DNA from: Paeniglutamicibacter sulfureus
GTDB lineage: Bacteria > Actinomycetota > Actinomycetes > Actinomycetales > Micrococcaceae
Direction: 5' to 3'
DNA length: 64,000 nt
Assembly: GCF_030512175.1 (NCBI RefSeq)
Contig: NZ_JAULBL010000002.1
Span: 1,920,149 to 1,984,148 of the forward strand
Shown here: positions 17,093 to 26,668 of the stretch, one piece after another
Position numbering within the stretch: the stretch's first letter is position 1
How the letters are laid out: each line of letters starts with the position of its first letter
Program-made: the position numbers and the translations under genes
Notes under the pieces: model-generated
Database searches by the model: none
Told to the model about the DNA's origin: nothing
Seen by the model: the letters and a program-made list of their open reading frames with translations, nothing else

Positions 17093-18481
17093 CTAGACGG
17101 CCCGGCTCAGCTGCACGGCGTCCGGGGTCCCGGTCTCGGCGGCAGGGGCGGCGTCCTCCGCCGCTGACCCGGTGACCGGGCAGCGCGAGGCGTTCTTCAC
17201 CGACGGTGCGCTCGGCGACTCGACCTCGAGGCCGTAGAGCGTCTGCAGGGCCTCGATGTAGTCCCCGGCGCGTCCGGCTGCTGCCAGCTCGCGGGCACGG
17301 ACCGTGGGCACGTGCAGCAGTTGGCGCATCATCCGGCGCATGGCGAATTCGACTTCCTCGGCCGCGGCGGTGCAGCCGTGCTGGGCACGGACCTTCTCCA
17401 CCTCGGTCTCGAGAACCTGCTGGGTGTGCTTGCGCAGCGCGACGATGGCGGCGTCGGCGGCGCGCTCGCGCTGTTCCGCGGCGAAGGCCTCGGAGGCATC
17501 GAGCACGATGCTTCGGGCCTGGCGCAGCGACTGGGCCTGCTCCTCGGGCGCTGCCATGCGCACCGATTCGAGGTTGATCAAGTCCACGCCCTCCAAGGCC
17601 CCGAGTTCCGGGTCGAAGTCGTGGGTCAGTGCCAGGTCGATGGCTACCAACGGGCGGGTGCCCCGCTCCAGGGCGGCGATGTCCGCTGCCATCAGGCGGT
17701 GGTCCGAGCCGCTGCAGCCGATGATGACATCGGCCTGCTCGAGGGCAGCCTCGAGGGTGGACTCGTCAAGGGCGGTTCCGCCGCGTTTGGCGACGAAGGC
17801 CTCGGCGCGACCGGAGGCGGAAAACACCGAGACGTGGTGGGCCGCGCGTTCGCGCAGCAGCGACAGGGTGGCCCCGGCGTAGGCGCCGGTCCCGAAGATC
17901 ACGACGTTCTTGGTGGACCAGTCGGGGTCGCGGCTCAGGTCTGTGGCCAGCTCCAGGGCGACCGACACGACGGAGAGGCCGCGCGAACCCAGGGAGGTGC
18001 GCGATCCGACGTCCTTGGCGGTGCGCGAGGCGGCTTGGAAGAGTCGCACCAGCGAACCGGTCGCGGTTCCCGCTGCCTGCGCCTCATTGAGCGCACGGCG
18101 CACCTGTCCGGCGATCTCGCGTTCGCCGATGACGGCGGAGTCGAGTCCCGCGCCGACGGAGAAGAGATGCTCGATGACCTCGGTCTCGGTCTTGGAGACC
18201 AGCGCGGTGGAAATGACATCCTGGCTGAGCCCGGTGCTGGCAGCGATCTGGGAGATCACCTCCGACCGGGCGGCGGCCACGTCCTCGGACTGCGGGACTT
18301 CGCAGTAGATTTCGTAGCGGTTGCAGGTGGCCAGGGTGATGGCGCCGGCAACCGGGCTCGCCGAAGCGAGCACGACGGAAGCGACCTGGGAGGCGTCGGC
18401 ACTAATCTTTGCCACGGTCTCGAGGTCGATGTCTGAATGAGAGGCAACGAGAGATAGTAAAACCACAGTGTGTCCAATCAT
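17093..18481 (-). CDS. hemA: glutamyl-tRNA reductase
   Basis: 462 residues. It reduces glutamyl-tRNA(Glu) to glutamate-1-semialdehyde with NADPH, the first committed heme step. The catalytic domain has [11 protein letters not shown] with nucleophile Cys53; [15 protein letters not shown] follows; the NADPH domain has [11 protein letters not shown]; the C-terminal dimer helix has [21 protein letters not shown]. After about residue 415 there is a tail of some 45 residues that most bacterial HemA lack; it contains SRCPVTG with a Cys-Pro pair at 434-435. ATG 18481 gives [14 protein letters not shown]. It is divergent from the hemE operon. Confidence 0.96.
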   Translation of the reverse strand: MIGHTVVLLSLVASHSDIDLETVAKISADASQVASVVLASASPVAGAITLATCNRYEIYCEVPQSEDVAAARSEVISQIAASTGLSQDVISTALVSKTETEVIEHLFSVGAGLDSAVIGEREIAGQVRRALNEAQAAGTATGSLVRLFQAASRTAKDVGSRTSLGSRGLSVVSVALELATDLSRDPDWSTKNVVIFGTGAYAGATLSLLRERAAHHVSVFSASGRAEAFVAKRGGTALDESTLEAALEQADVIIGCSGSDHRLMAADIAALERGTRPLVAIDLALTHDFDPELGALEGVDLINLESVRMAAPEEQAQSLRQARSIVLDASEAFAAEQRERAADAAIVALRKHTQQVLETEVEKVRAQHGCTAAAEEVEFAMRRMMRQLLHVPTVRARELAAAGRAGDYIEALQTLYGLEVESPSAPSVKNASRCPVTGSAAEDAAPAAETGTPDAVQLSRAV

Positions 18482-18549
18482 AGCGCTTCTACGTCACGTA
18501 GAGCATCGCATGTGACAGGTTCGACCATCCCCCAGGCTGAATCAACAGC

Positions 18550-18609
18550 GTCCCCAATGAACAGTTCCCCCAAGTACCGCTTCCCCAATGAATCGGTTTC
18601 CCCATGATA
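18550..18609. promoter_or_regulatory. four direct repeats between hemA and hemE
   Basis: The 249-base divergent region contains four copies of a 12-base motif, gTCCCCAATGAA (18550), TTCCCCCAAGTA (18565), TTCCCCAATGAA (18581) and TTCCCCATGATA (18598), spaced 15, 16 and 17 bases. Such iterons are typical binding arrays. They lie 70 nt upstream of the hemA start and 120 nt upstream of hemE. The regulator is unknown. Confidence 0.5.
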
Positions 18610-18730
18610 GCCCCGTTATGTGCCGTGAGGCACTGGTTTCGTACCGGTTTTTTCCCCCCAAAGCATGGTGCGTGTTCGCTGGGGGCGTGCGGATTACGAT
18701 TCGGCGCAACATGTTGGCAGAATCAATGCC

Positions 18731-19801
18731 ATGACGTTGAGCCAGAACCACCCGCTGATGGACGGTCGTACCGCCAATTCCCCGTTGATTTCCGCCTACC
18801 GCGGCCAGAAGCCCAGCCGCAGACCCGTGTGGTTCATGCGCCAGGCAGGCCGTTCGCTGCCCGAGTACCGCAAGCTGCGCGAGGGCACCGAGATGCTCGA
18901 ATCGTGCTTGCGTCCGGACATGGCCTCCGAAATCACCTTGCAGCCGGTGCGCCGCCACGACGTGGATGCCGGGATCTTCTTCTCCGACATCGTCATCCCG
19001 CTTAAGCTCGCCGGCATCGACGTGGACATCGTTCCGGGCGTCGGCCCGGTGCTGGGCGCCCCGGTGCGCACCGCGGCCGATGTGCGCGCGCTGCCCAAGA
19101 TGGACGACGCGGCCCTGGACCCGATCCGCGAGGCCGTCGCGATGACCGTGGAGCAACTGGGCAACACCCCGCTGATCGGTTTCGCCGGCGCCCCGTTCAC
19201 GGTGGCCGCCTACATGGTGGAGGGACGCCCGTCCCGCGACCACATGGGCCCGCGCACCATGATGCACGCGCAGCCCGGCGTCTGGGAGGAACTGGCCAAC
19301 TGGGCAGCCGATGCTTCCGGCGCGTTCCTGCGCGCCCAGATTGAGGCCGGCGCCTCCGCCGGACAACTCTTCGACTCCTGGGCCGGGTCGCTCTCGCTGG
19401 GGGACTACACCAACTTCGTGGCACCCGCCTCGGCGCGTGCCCTGGACCTCGTGCGCGACACCGGCGTCCCGCTGGTGCACTTCGGCACCGGCACCTCCGA
19501 GTTGCTCGGCGCGATGCGCAACGTGGGCGTCGACGTCATGGGCGTTGACTACCGCCTGCCGCTGGACGAGGCCAACCGCCGCCTGGGCGGGGACATCCCG
19601 CTGCAGGGCAACATCGACCCGGCCCTGTTGACCGCCCCGTGGGAGGTCCTCGAGGCCCACGTGCGCGAGGTGCTGGCCGCCGGCGACACCGCGCCGGCGC
19701 ACGTGGCGAACCTGGGCCACGGCGTGCCGCCGGAAACCAACCCGGAGACCCTCACCCGCGTGGTCGAGCTGATTCACTCGATCCCGGTGGCAGGGCGTTA
19801 A
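18731..19801 (+). CDS. hemE: uroporphyrinogen decarboxylase
   Basis: 356 residues. It removes four acetate carboxyls from uroporphyrinogen III to give coproporphyrinogen III. The family signature RPVWFMRQAGRSLPEYR is near residue 35, with the conserved Asp in FFSDIVIPLKLAGIDVD and the substrate region FAGAPFTVAAYMVEGRPSRD. The C-terminal VANLGHGVPPETNPE is typical. ATG 18731 is used since similarity starts soon after; the frame is open from 18665. It is the first gene of the plus-strand heme operon. Confidence 0.96.
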   Translation: MTLSQNHPLMDGRTANSPLISAYRGQKPSRRPVWFMRQAGRSLPEYRKLREGTEMLESCLRPDMASEITLQPVRRHDVDAGIFFSDIVIPLKLAGIDVDIVPGVGPVLGAPVRTAADVRALPKMDDAALDPIREAVAMTVEQLGNTPLIGFAGAPFTVAAYMVEGRPSRDHMGPRTMMHAQPGVWEELANWAADASGAFLRAQIEAGASAGQLFDSWAGSLSLGDYTNFVAPASARALDLVRDTGVPLVHFGTGTSELLGAMRNVGVDVMGVDYRLPLDEANRRLGGDIPLQGNIDPALLTAPWEVLEAHVREVLAAGDTAPAHVANLGHGVPPETNPETLTRVVELIHSIPVAGR

Positions 19802-19915
19802 GCTAGAACCACCAGCAGTACCGCCGGGGTGCGGTGCGCGGGCCTCCGCGCGAAGGCCACGCGCAGCGCACCCCGGACCCGTCAGTTACACCTTCGTTTT
19901 CCCGGAAAAGAGTTG

Positions 19916-21706
19916 ATGGTGCCAAACGTCCCAGAGCAGCCCCGCAGCGGCTCGGCCGACGAGGTCGGCGCAACCAGCCACGGGCGCGTGCGCCAGGAAC
20001 CGGCCGACGCCGGGACGCCGGCGGAAGTATCCGGCCAGGGTGTCGACGGCGACCATGCGCCCGCCGCAGGGCAGGCGCCCGCCAAGGCCAGGCCCACCCA
20101 GGTCGCCTCCACTGCGGCTGCCCACGCCCTGCGCCTGCTGAACCGGGCCCGCGGCACCGAGGCCCACCCACCGGCACCGAGTGTTCCCGACGCCCCGTTG
20201 GCAGTGGTCGTCGGCGGCGGGATCTCCGGGCTGGTGGCTGCCCGGGAACTGGCGGCCAGCGGCCACCGCGTCCAGCTGCACGAGGCAGGACCCGTCTTCG
20301 GCGGCTGCGTGGGACTCCACGAGGTCGCCGGGCTGGCACTGGATGCCGGCGCCGAGTCCTTCGCCACCCGCTCCACCGCCGTCGCCGACCTGCTGGGCGA
20401 ACTGGGCCTGGGTGATGACATCGTCACGCCCGAACCCGGGGGAGCCTGGCTCTACCTCAAGCGCGGGGCGGAGAACGTGGTCCTGCCGCTTCCCGCCACC
20501 GGCATCCTGGGCATCCCCGGGGACCCGTGGGCCGAGGAGGTGCGCCGCGCCGTGGGCCGTGCCGGCGCGCTGCGTGCCGCCGCCGACTTGATCACCCCGG
20601 TCTCCAAGAAGATCCTCGAGGGCGACATGTCCCTCGGCGCCCTGGTCCGCTCCCGCATGGGCTCGGCGGTGCTGGAGAACCTGGTGACCCCCGTGGTCTC
20701 CGGGGTGCACTCGGCGGACCCCGACACCCTTGACGTGGACGCCATCGCGCCGGGGCTGCGCGCCGCCGTGCACAAACACGGCTCGCTGGCCCGCGCCGTC
20801 GCAGCCATGCGTGCAGCGGCCCCTGCCGGATCCGCCGTCGCATCCGTCTCCGGGGGCATGAACCGCCTGGCCGCGGCGCTGGTGGCCGACCTCAAGGCCG
20901 CGGGCGTCCAGCTGCACGCTAACAGCCCGGTGGCAGGCATCGCGCCGGGCGCCGGGGGCACCGGCTTCCGCATTGAGCTGGCCCCGCGGGCCGCCGCCGC
21001 CTCCGCGGCCAAGGACGCCAAGCACGAAAAGGAATCGCGGCACGAACGCCACGAGCGCCAGGCCCATGAGGCCGGGGCCGCCGGGGCCGGGCAGCGGCGC
21101 GAAGTGCTTGCCGACCGCCTCGTCATGGCCACCGGCGGCGAAACCGCTGTCGATCTGTTGCGCGGCATCGACGCCGGGTTCGCCGAGCACCGCCCGGCTC
21201 CGGGTGCCGGCATTTCCCTGGTCACCCTGGTGGTCGACAAGCCCGAACTCGACGACGCCCCGCGCGGCACCGGACTGCTGGTGGCCCCCACCGTCGATGA
21301 CGTCGGGGCCAAGGCGCTGACCCACGCCACCGCCAAGTGGCACTGGCTCGGGGACGAATCGGGCCCCGGCTCCCATGTGCTGCGCCTGTCCTACGGACGA
21401 CTCAACGACGTGGCCTCCGCCCTGGTGAACGCCGATGACTCCTCGCTGCGCAATGCGGCGCTGAAGGACGCCTCGGTGCTGCTGGGAATCGAGATCACCG
21501 CCGGGGACATCCTGGGCTTCGACGTGGTGCGCTATTCCGGAGCGCTGCCCTTCGCCACCACCGGCCATGCCAAGCGCGTTGCACTGATCCGCGAACTCGC
21601 CGCCACCCACCAGGGGCTCGACATCGTCGGGGCCTGGCTGGCTGGCACCGGCCTGGCCTCCGTGATCGCCGACACCCGCAAACGGCTGCGCATCACCGTC
21701 AGCTGA
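19916..21706 (+). CDS. hemY: HemY-type protoporphyrinogen/coproporphyrinogen III oxidase
   Basis: 596 residues. FAD-dependent oxidase; in actinobacteria it acts on coproporphyrinogen III (CgoX). The Rossmann motif VVVGGGISGLVAARELAASG is at about residues 98-117, after an unusual N-terminal extension of some 95 residues rich in Pro, Ala and Gly. A charged insert (KDAKHEKESRHERHERQ) lies near residue 370. The C-terminal GAWLAGTGLASVIADTRK is the conserved FAD-binding end. ATG 19916 is chosen because GGAAAAGAG precedes it; ATG 19829 is less likely. Hydrophobic patches suggest membrane association. Confidence 0.92.
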   Translation: MVPNVPEQPRSGSADEVGATSHGRVRQEPADAGTPAEVSGQGVDGDHAPAAGQAPAKARPTQVASTAAAHALRLLNRARGTEAHPPAPSVPDAPLAVVVGGGISGLVAARELAASGHRVQLHEAGPVFGGCVGLHEVAGLALDAGAESFATRSTAVADLLGELGLGDDIVTPEPGGAWLYLKRGAENVVLPLPATGILGIPGDPWAEEVRRAVGRAGALRAAADLITPVSKKILEGDMSLGALVRSRMGSAVLENLVTPVVSGVHSADPDTLDVDAIAPGLRAAVHKHGSLARAVAAMRAAAPAGSAVASVSGGMNRLAAALVADLKAAGVQLHANSPVAGIAPGAGGTGFRIELAPRAAAASAAKDAKHEKESRHERHERQAHEAGAAGAGQRREVLADRLVMATGGETAVDLLRGIDAGFAEHRPAPGAGISLVTLVVDKPELDDAPRGTGLLVAPTVDDVGAKALTHATAKWHWLGDESGPGSHVLRLSYGRLNDVASALVNADDSSLRNAALKDASVLLGIEITAGDILGFDVVRYSGALPFATTGHAKRVALIRELAATHQGLDIVGAWLAGTGLASVIADTRKRLRITVS

Positions 21707-21794
21707 GCCTTCCACCCAGAGATTCGTTTCACTTACGATTACCGCTTCGCCCCCCACGGGCGGAGCACCGCCAAGAAAGCAGGAGATCCAAACC

Positions 21795-22508
21795 ATGAGT
21801 GCAGTGGAATCCAACTCACCCGTCATCCGCGACCGCGAAGCAGCGGGTTCCGACGCGACCATGTACTACACCCTGTGGACCGTCTTCAAGCGCGATTCGG
21901 ACCTGGACCGCCACGAGGGCGTCGAGGCGTTTGACGCGCTCATCGCCGAGCTCGCCGCCGAGGGAGTGACCCTGCGCGGCACCTACGACGTCTCCGCCAT
22001 GCGCGAGGACGCCGACGTGATGACCTGGGTCCACGGCCCGACCGCCGAGTCCCTGCAGGCAGCGGTGCGCAAGATCCGCCGCTCCTACCTCTTCGCCGAG
22101 ACCTCCATCGTCTACTCGACCATGGGCGTGCACCGCGAGGCCGAGTTCGCCAAGGACCACTCGCCGGCCTTCGCCCGCGGCGTGGCCCCGGAGACCTGGA
22201 TGACCGTCTACCCGTTCGTGCGCTCCAATGACTGGTACCTGCTGGACCCCAAGGAGCGCGGCAAGATGCTGCGCGACCACGGCATCCTGGGCCGCGAGTT
22301 CCCCGAGGTGCTGGCCAACACCGTCGCCGCCTTCTCCTTCAGCGACTACGAATGGCAGATCTGCCTTGAGGCCCCGGACATGATCGACCTCGTCGACATG
22401 ATGCGCCACCTGCGCTACACCGAGGCCCGCAACCACGTGCGCGAGGAAACCCCGTTCTACACCGGTCGCCGCATTTCCACCGCCGAGGTCGCCGAGGTCC
22501 TGCGATGA
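21795..22508 (+). CDS. hemQ: coproheme decarboxylase HemQ
   Basis: 237 residues, chlorite dismutase-like fold. It converts iron-coproporphyrin III to protoheme by two oxidative decarboxylations with peroxide. MTVYPFVRSNDWYLL holds the catalytic tyrosine and KERGKMLRDHGILGREF the likely proximal heme His. The actinobacterial length and lack of the chlorite-dismutase distal Arg region support HemQ. The ribosome binding site AGCAGGAG is clear before ATG 21795. The stop overlaps the hemH start (ATGA), showing translational coupling. Confidence 0.95.
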   Translation: MSAVESNSPVIRDREAAGSDATMYYTLWTVFKRDSDLDRHEGVEAFDALIAELAAEGVTLRGTYDVSAMREDADVMTWVHGPTAESLQAAVRKIRRSYLFAETSIVYSTMGVHREAEFAKDHSPAFARGVAPETWMTVYPFVRSNDWYLLDPKERGKMLRDHGILGREFPEVLANTVAAFSFSDYEWQICLEAPDMIDLVDMMRHLRYTEARNHVREETPFYTGRRISTAEVAEVLR

Positions 22509-23710
22509 GCCAGGATTTCGATCCTCGCACCGGATACGACGCCAACGGCGTGATGGAACCCAAGGCGTACGACGCGATCCTGCTGGCGTCCTTCGGCGGC
22601 CCCGAGGGCCAGGAGGACGTGATCCCGTTCCTGCGCAATGTCACGGCCGGCCGCGGCATCCCCGACGAGCGCCTCGAGGAGGTCGCCACCCACTATCGGG
22701 CCAACGGCGGCGTCTCCCCGATCAACGCGCAGAACCGCGCGCTGAAGGCGGCCCTGGAGGCCGAGTTGGCCGCCCGCGGCATCAACGTGCCGGTCTACTG
22801 GGGCAACCGCAACTGGGCGCCGTATGTCGCGGAAACCATCGAGCAGATCCATGCCGAGGGGCACCGCACGGTGCTGATGCTCTCCACCAGCGCCTACTCC
22901 GGCTACTCCTCCTGCCGCCAGTACCGCGAGGACCTGGGCGTCGCCCTGCGCGAGACCGGGCTGGAGGGCAAGCTCGAGGTGGACAAGGTGCGCCAGTACT
23001 TCGACACCCCCGCGTTCGTGAACCCGTTCATGGACGGGCTGCGCGACTCGCTGGCCAACGTCCGGGCGCAGCTGGCGACGGCCGGCAACCCGGAGGGCGA
23101 GATCAGAATCGTCTTTGTCACCCACTCCATCCCGACCTCCGACGCCCAGGCCGCCGGCCCGCGCGAGATGGTCGCGCAGCTGGACACCGACCTGTACTCG
23201 GCCCAGCACCTTGCGGTGGCCGACGCGATCCTGGCCGGTGTGCCCGAGGCCGCCGGCCTGGAGCACTCCCTGGTCTTCCAGTCCCGCTCCGGCGCCCCGC
23301 ACGTGCCGTGGCTGGAACCGGACATCAACGATGCGCTCACGCAGTACCAGGCCGCCGGCGTCGCCGGGGTCGTGGTGATGCCCATCGGCTTCGTCTCGGA
23401 CCACATGGAGGTCCTCTGGGACCTGGACACCGAGGCGAAGGAAACCTGCGCCGAACTCGGCCTGGCCTTCCACCGCGCACCGACCCCCGGGACCCACGCC
23501 ACGTTCGTCTCCGGCATGGTCGACCTGGTGGCCGAGCGCCTGGCCGGCAGCGACGGAAGCGCGCTGAAGCCCGGACGCGCCTCGGTCGCCGAGCTCGGCC
23601 CGTGGTTCGATGTCTGCCGCCCCAACTGCTGCGTGAAGGTGATGCGCGACGGGACCACCAAACCGACCATCGCCGCAGTCGACTCCGAGGTCGGGGTGCC
23701 TGCATCATGA
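22505..23710 (+). CDS. hemH: coproporphyrin ferrochelatase
   Basis: 401 residues. It inserts Fe2+ into coproporphyrin III (CpfC role). The start region LLASFGGPEGQEDVIPFLRNV, FVTHSIPTSD (catalytic His) and VVMPIGFVSDHMEVLWDLD (Glu) are family landmarks. Like other actinobacterial enzymes it has cysteines suited to a [2Fe-2S] cluster: Cys137 in GYSSCRQYR and Cys371, 375 and 376 in DVCRPNCCVKV. It overlaps hemQ and hemC by 4 bases each, so the three are tightly coupled. Confidence 0.95.
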   Translation: MSQDFDPRTGYDANGVMEPKAYDAILLASFGGPEGQEDVIPFLRNVTAGRGIPDERLEEVATHYRANGGVSPINAQNRALKAALEAELAARGINVPVYWGNRNWAPYVAETIEQIHAEGHRTVLMLSTSAYSGYSSCRQYREDLGVALRETGLEGKLEVDKVRQYFDTPAFVNPFMDGLRDSLANVRAQLATAGNPEGEIRIVFVTHSIPTSDAQAAGPREMVAQLDTDLYSAQHLAVADAILAGVPEAAGLEHSLVFQSRSGAPHVPWLEPDINDALTQYQAAGVAGVVVMPIGFVSDHMEVLWDLDTEAKETCAELGLAFHRAPTPGTHATFVSGMVDLVAERLAGSDGSALKPGRASVAELGPWFDVCRPNCCVKVMRDGTTKPTIAAVDSEVGVPAS

Positions 23711-24681
23711 GCGCCGAACGCTTCACCATCGGCACCCGCGGCTCTGCGCTGGCCACCACGCAGACCGGGAACGTCGCCGCGCAACTGCACGAGATCTCCC
23801 AGGTCCCCTACGACACCGTGCTGGTCAAGACCGAGGGGGACGTGACCACCGGTCCGCTGTCCCAGCTCGGCGGCACCGGCGTGTTCGCCGCCGCCCTGCG
23901 CCAGGCGCTCTACGAGGGCAACTGCGACCTTGCTGTGCACTCGCTCAAGGACCTGCCCACCACGCAGCCCGAGGGCCTGGTCATTGCCGCCACGCCGAAG
24001 CGAGCGGACGTTCGCGACGCCCTGTGCGCCCGCGACGGGCTTTTCCTGGCCGAATTGCCCGAGGGAGCCACCGTCGGCACCGGTTCCCCGCGCCGCGCCG
24101 CCCAGGTGCTGGCCTTCCGGCCGGATCTGAAGATCGTGGACATCCGCGGCAACGTCGGCACCCGGCTGGGCCGGGTCAAGGGCTCGCCGGCGCAAAAGGA
24201 CGACGGGGGAGTGGGGCGCACCGCCCAGGGCGACCTGGACGCGGTCATCCTGGCCGCCGCCGGCCTGGAGCGCCTGGGCCTGGAATCGCACATCACCGAG
24301 TACCTGGACCCGGAGATCATGCTCCCGGCCCCCGGCCAGGGCTCCCTGGCCGTGGAGGTGCGGACCGGCGGCAGCGGACACCCGTCCGTCGACGCGGCCT
24401 TGGAAACCATGGACGACGGCGACACGCGCCTGGCCATCACCGCCGAGCGCGCGCTGCTGGCCCGCCTCGAGGCCGGCTGCGCCGCGCCCATCGGCGCGCT
24501 GGCCACGGTGCACGGCGAAGTCCTGGTACTCGACTCGGTGGCTTGCCGTCCCGACGGCACCGACACCATGCGCCGCTCCGCCACCACGCAAACGCTCACC
24601 GTCGACGGCGCCCACGCCCTGGGCGTGGCGCTGGCCGAGCAATTGCTGCGCGAGGGCGCTGCCGACCTGGCGGGACTCTAG
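23707..24681 (+). CDS. hemC: hydroxymethylbilane synthase
   Basis: 324 residues. It joins four porphobilinogen units into hydroxymethylbilane using a dipyrromethane cofactor bound to Cys in LEAGCAAPIGA (near residue 258). FTIGTRGSALATTQT at the start, DLAVHSLKDLPT and GTGSPRRAAQ are the conserved active-site segments. ATG 23707 overlaps the hemH stop (ATGA). The frame extends upstream to 23308 only as a shadow of hemH. Confidence 0.96.
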   Translation: MSAERFTIGTRGSALATTQTGNVAAQLHEISQVPYDTVLVKTEGDVTTGPLSQLGGTGVFAAALRQALYEGNCDLAVHSLKDLPTTQPEGLVIAATPKRADVRDALCARDGLFLAELPEGATVGTGSPRRAAQVLAFRPDLKIVDIRGNVGTRLGRVKGSPAQKDDGGVGRTAQGDLDAVILAAAGLERLGLESHITEYLDPEIMLPAPGQGSLAVEVRTGGSGHPSVDAALETMDDGDTRLAITAERALLARLEAGCAAPIGALATVHGEVLVLDSVACRPDGTDTMRRSATTQTLTVDGAHALGVALAEQLLREGAADLAGL

Positions 24682-24689
24682 TCGCCACC

Positions 24690-25562
24690 ATGAACGCTGA
24701 TTCAGTGCTCGCCGGCCGCACCGCCCTGCTGCTGCGCGACCCCGCGCGGGCCGCGGAAACGGTGGCGCGGCTGGCGGCGCGCGGCGCGTCCGCGGCCGTG
24801 TGCAGGCTCATCGACTTCGAGCTGCCCGCCGACACCGGCGTGCTGGATACCGGGGTGCGCCGGCTGCTGGACGGCGAGTTCGACTGGCTGGTGCTCACCT
24901 CGGTGAATACGGCCAGGGCCCTTGAACTCCGCGCCCGGGCCCTGGGCCTGGAACCGCGCATTCCGCGAAACACGCGGGTTGCGGTGGTCGGCGAGGCGAC
25001 GGCGCGCGCCGTGAAGGCGCTGGGAGCGTCCGTGGACTTCATGCCGGAGCACGACCATTCGGCGCGCGGCATGCTCGCCGAGTGGGAGGAACTCAGCTCC
25101 CCGCCCCGGCCCGGCAAGCCGCACACCGCATTCATGCCGCAGGCTGACATCGCCTCCCCGACGCTGCGCGACGGCTTCACCGCCAGCGGCTGGGACGCAC
25201 ATATCGTCATCGCCTACCGCACCGTCCCGGCCCCCGCAGATCCCGAATTGGCCCTGCAGCCCCCGCTGCCGGACCCCGACCTGCCCCACGGCAGCCACAC
25301 CCTGGCCCGGGACCAGCTGCCCGCCGCCGTGGACCGGCTGGATGCGGTGTTCTTCACCTCTCCGAGCACCGTGGACCAGTTCCTGTCCCTGGTCCCGGCA
25401 CCCGGGGCGAACCTGGCGCTGGTGGCAATCGGCGACAGCACCGCTGCCCGCCTGCGCGCCCACGGGCTGGAGCCCACCGCCACCGCCGGTTTCCCGACCC
25501 CCGAGGGCCTCATCAACGCCTGGGAGCAATCCCTGCAGCCCGCGCAAGAACCCCCGACCTAG
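24690..25562 (+). CDS. hemD: uroporphyrinogen-III synthase
   Basis: 290 residues. It closes hydroxymethylbilane with inversion of ring D. The sequence is poorly conserved as usual; support comes from [47 protein letters not shown] and [18 protein letters not shown], which are the paired open-sheet domains of the family, and from its place right after hemC (8 nt). ATG 24690 is the first start after the hemC stop. Confidence 0.93.
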   Translation: MNADSVLAGRTALLLRDPARAAETVARLAARGASAAVCRLIDFELPADTGVLDTGVRRLLDGEFDWLVLTSVNTARALELRARALGLEPRIPRNTRVAVVGEATARAVKALGASVDFMPEHDHSARGMLAEWEELSSPPRPGKPHTAFMPQADIASPTLRDGFTASGWDAHIVIAYRTVPAPADPELALQPPLPDPDLPHGSHTLARDQLPAAVDRLDAVFFTSPSTVDQFLSLVPAPGANLALVAIGDSTAARLRAHGLEPTATAGFPTPEGLINAWEQSLQPAQEPPT

Positions 25563-25572
25563 GGGGGATCCC

Positions 25573-25655
25573 GCGGCGCCGGCCCGAAGTCGGCGCCGCA
25601 CACCCCCCAGCTTTCGAACCACCGCCAGCCTTCGAACCACCCCCGCCTTCAAACC
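25573..25655 (+). promoter_or_regulatory. hairpin and short tandem repeats in the hemD-hemB spacer
   Basis: The 122-nt spacer starts with a 9-bp hairpin GCGGCGCCG/CGGCGCCGC (25573-25581 with 25591-25599). Three imperfect 12-base repeats of AGCTTTCGAACC type follow at 25609, 25627 and 25644. No T-tract is present. The element could modulate expression of hemB and hemL or mark an internal promoter. Confidence 0.4.
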
Positions 25656-25684
25656 CCCAGTCACGAGCTTCACAAGGAGCCAGA

Positions 25685-26668
25685 ATGTCATTCCCCGCCC
25701 GCAGGCCCCGTCGCCTGCGCACCACCCCAGCGATGCGCCGGCTTTCGGCCGAGCTCGTGATGGCCCCGCAGCAGCTGATCCTGCCCGCGTTCGTGCGCGA
25801 GGGGCTCACCGAACCGAACCCGATCACCTCCATGCCGGGGGTTGTCCAGCACACCATGGACACGCTCAAGGCAGCCGCCGCCGAGGCCGTCGAGCTGGGC
25901 CTGGGAGGCATCATGCTCTTCGGCATCCCGGAGACCCGCGACGCCGCCGGCAGCGCGGGCGTGGACCCGGCCGGCATCCTGAACCGCGGGATCGAGGCAG
26001 TGCGCGCCGAGGTCGGCGACGAGCTGGTCATCATGTCCGATGTCTGCCTGGACGAATTCACCGACCACGGCCACTGCGGCGTGCTCGATGCGGCGGGCAA
26101 TGTCGACAACGACGCCACGCTCGAAATCTACGGCCGCATGGCCGTCGCGCAGGCCGAGGCCGGAGCGCACATGCTCGGCCCTTCGGGCATGATGGACGGC
26201 CAGGTAGCGGTGATCCGCCAGGCGCTGGACGACGCCGGTCACCAGGATGTCTCCATCCTCGCCTACGCCGCGAAGTACGCCAGTGCGTTCTACGGCCCGT
26301 TCCGCGAGGCCGTCGATTCCCAGTTGAAGGGCGATCGCCGAACCTACCAGATGGATGCCTCCAACCGCCGCGAGGCGATGATCGAGGTCGAGCTGGACCT
26401 GGCCGAGGGCGCCGACATGGTCATGGTCAAGCCGGCCATGAGCTACCTGGACGTGCTGGCGGACGTGGCCGCCATGTCCCCGGTGCCGGTCTCCGCCTAC
26501 CAGATCTCCGGCGAGTACGCGATGATCGAGGCCGCCGCCGCCAACGGCTGGATCGACCGCCGCGCCGCCATCACCGAATCCGTGCTGGGCATCCGCCGTG
26601 CCGGGGCCGACACCGTGTTGACCTACTGGGCCAGCGAGCTCGCCCAGTGGCTGAAAGAAGGAAAATAA
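25685..26668 (+). CDS. hemB: delta-aminolevulinic acid dehydratase (porphobilinogen synthase)
   Basis: 327 residues. It condenses two aminolevulinate molecules into porphobilinogen. Both Schiff-base lysines are visible, in [14 protein letters not shown] and [10 protein letters not shown]. The metal-binding stretch is [14 protein letters not shown], with fewer Cys than the zinc-dependent enzymes, so Mg2+ is the likelier metal. The ribosome binding site AAGGAG precedes ATG 25685. Its stop overlaps the hemL start by one base. Confidence 0.96.
   Translation: MSFPARRPRRLRTTPAMRRLSAELVMAPQQLILPAFVREGLTEPNPITSMPGVVQHTMDTLKAAAAEAVELGLGGIMLFGIPETRDAAGSAGVDPAGILNRGIEAVRAEVGDELVIMSDVCLDEFTDHGHCGVLDAAGNVDNDATLEIYGRMAVAQAEAGAHMLGPSGMMDGQVAVIRQALDDAGHQDVSILAYAAKYASAFYGPFREAVDSQLKGDRRTYQMDASNRREAMIEVELDLAEGADMVMVKPAMSYLDVLADVAAMSPVPVSAYQISGEYAMIEAAAANGWIDRRAAITESVLGIRRAGADTVLTYWASELAQWLKEGK

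Noticed and set aside
25573-25655. CRISPR-like array in the hemD-hemB spacer
   Set aside because: Repeats are 12 bases with 5-6 base spacing and only three imperfect copies; no cas genes are present.
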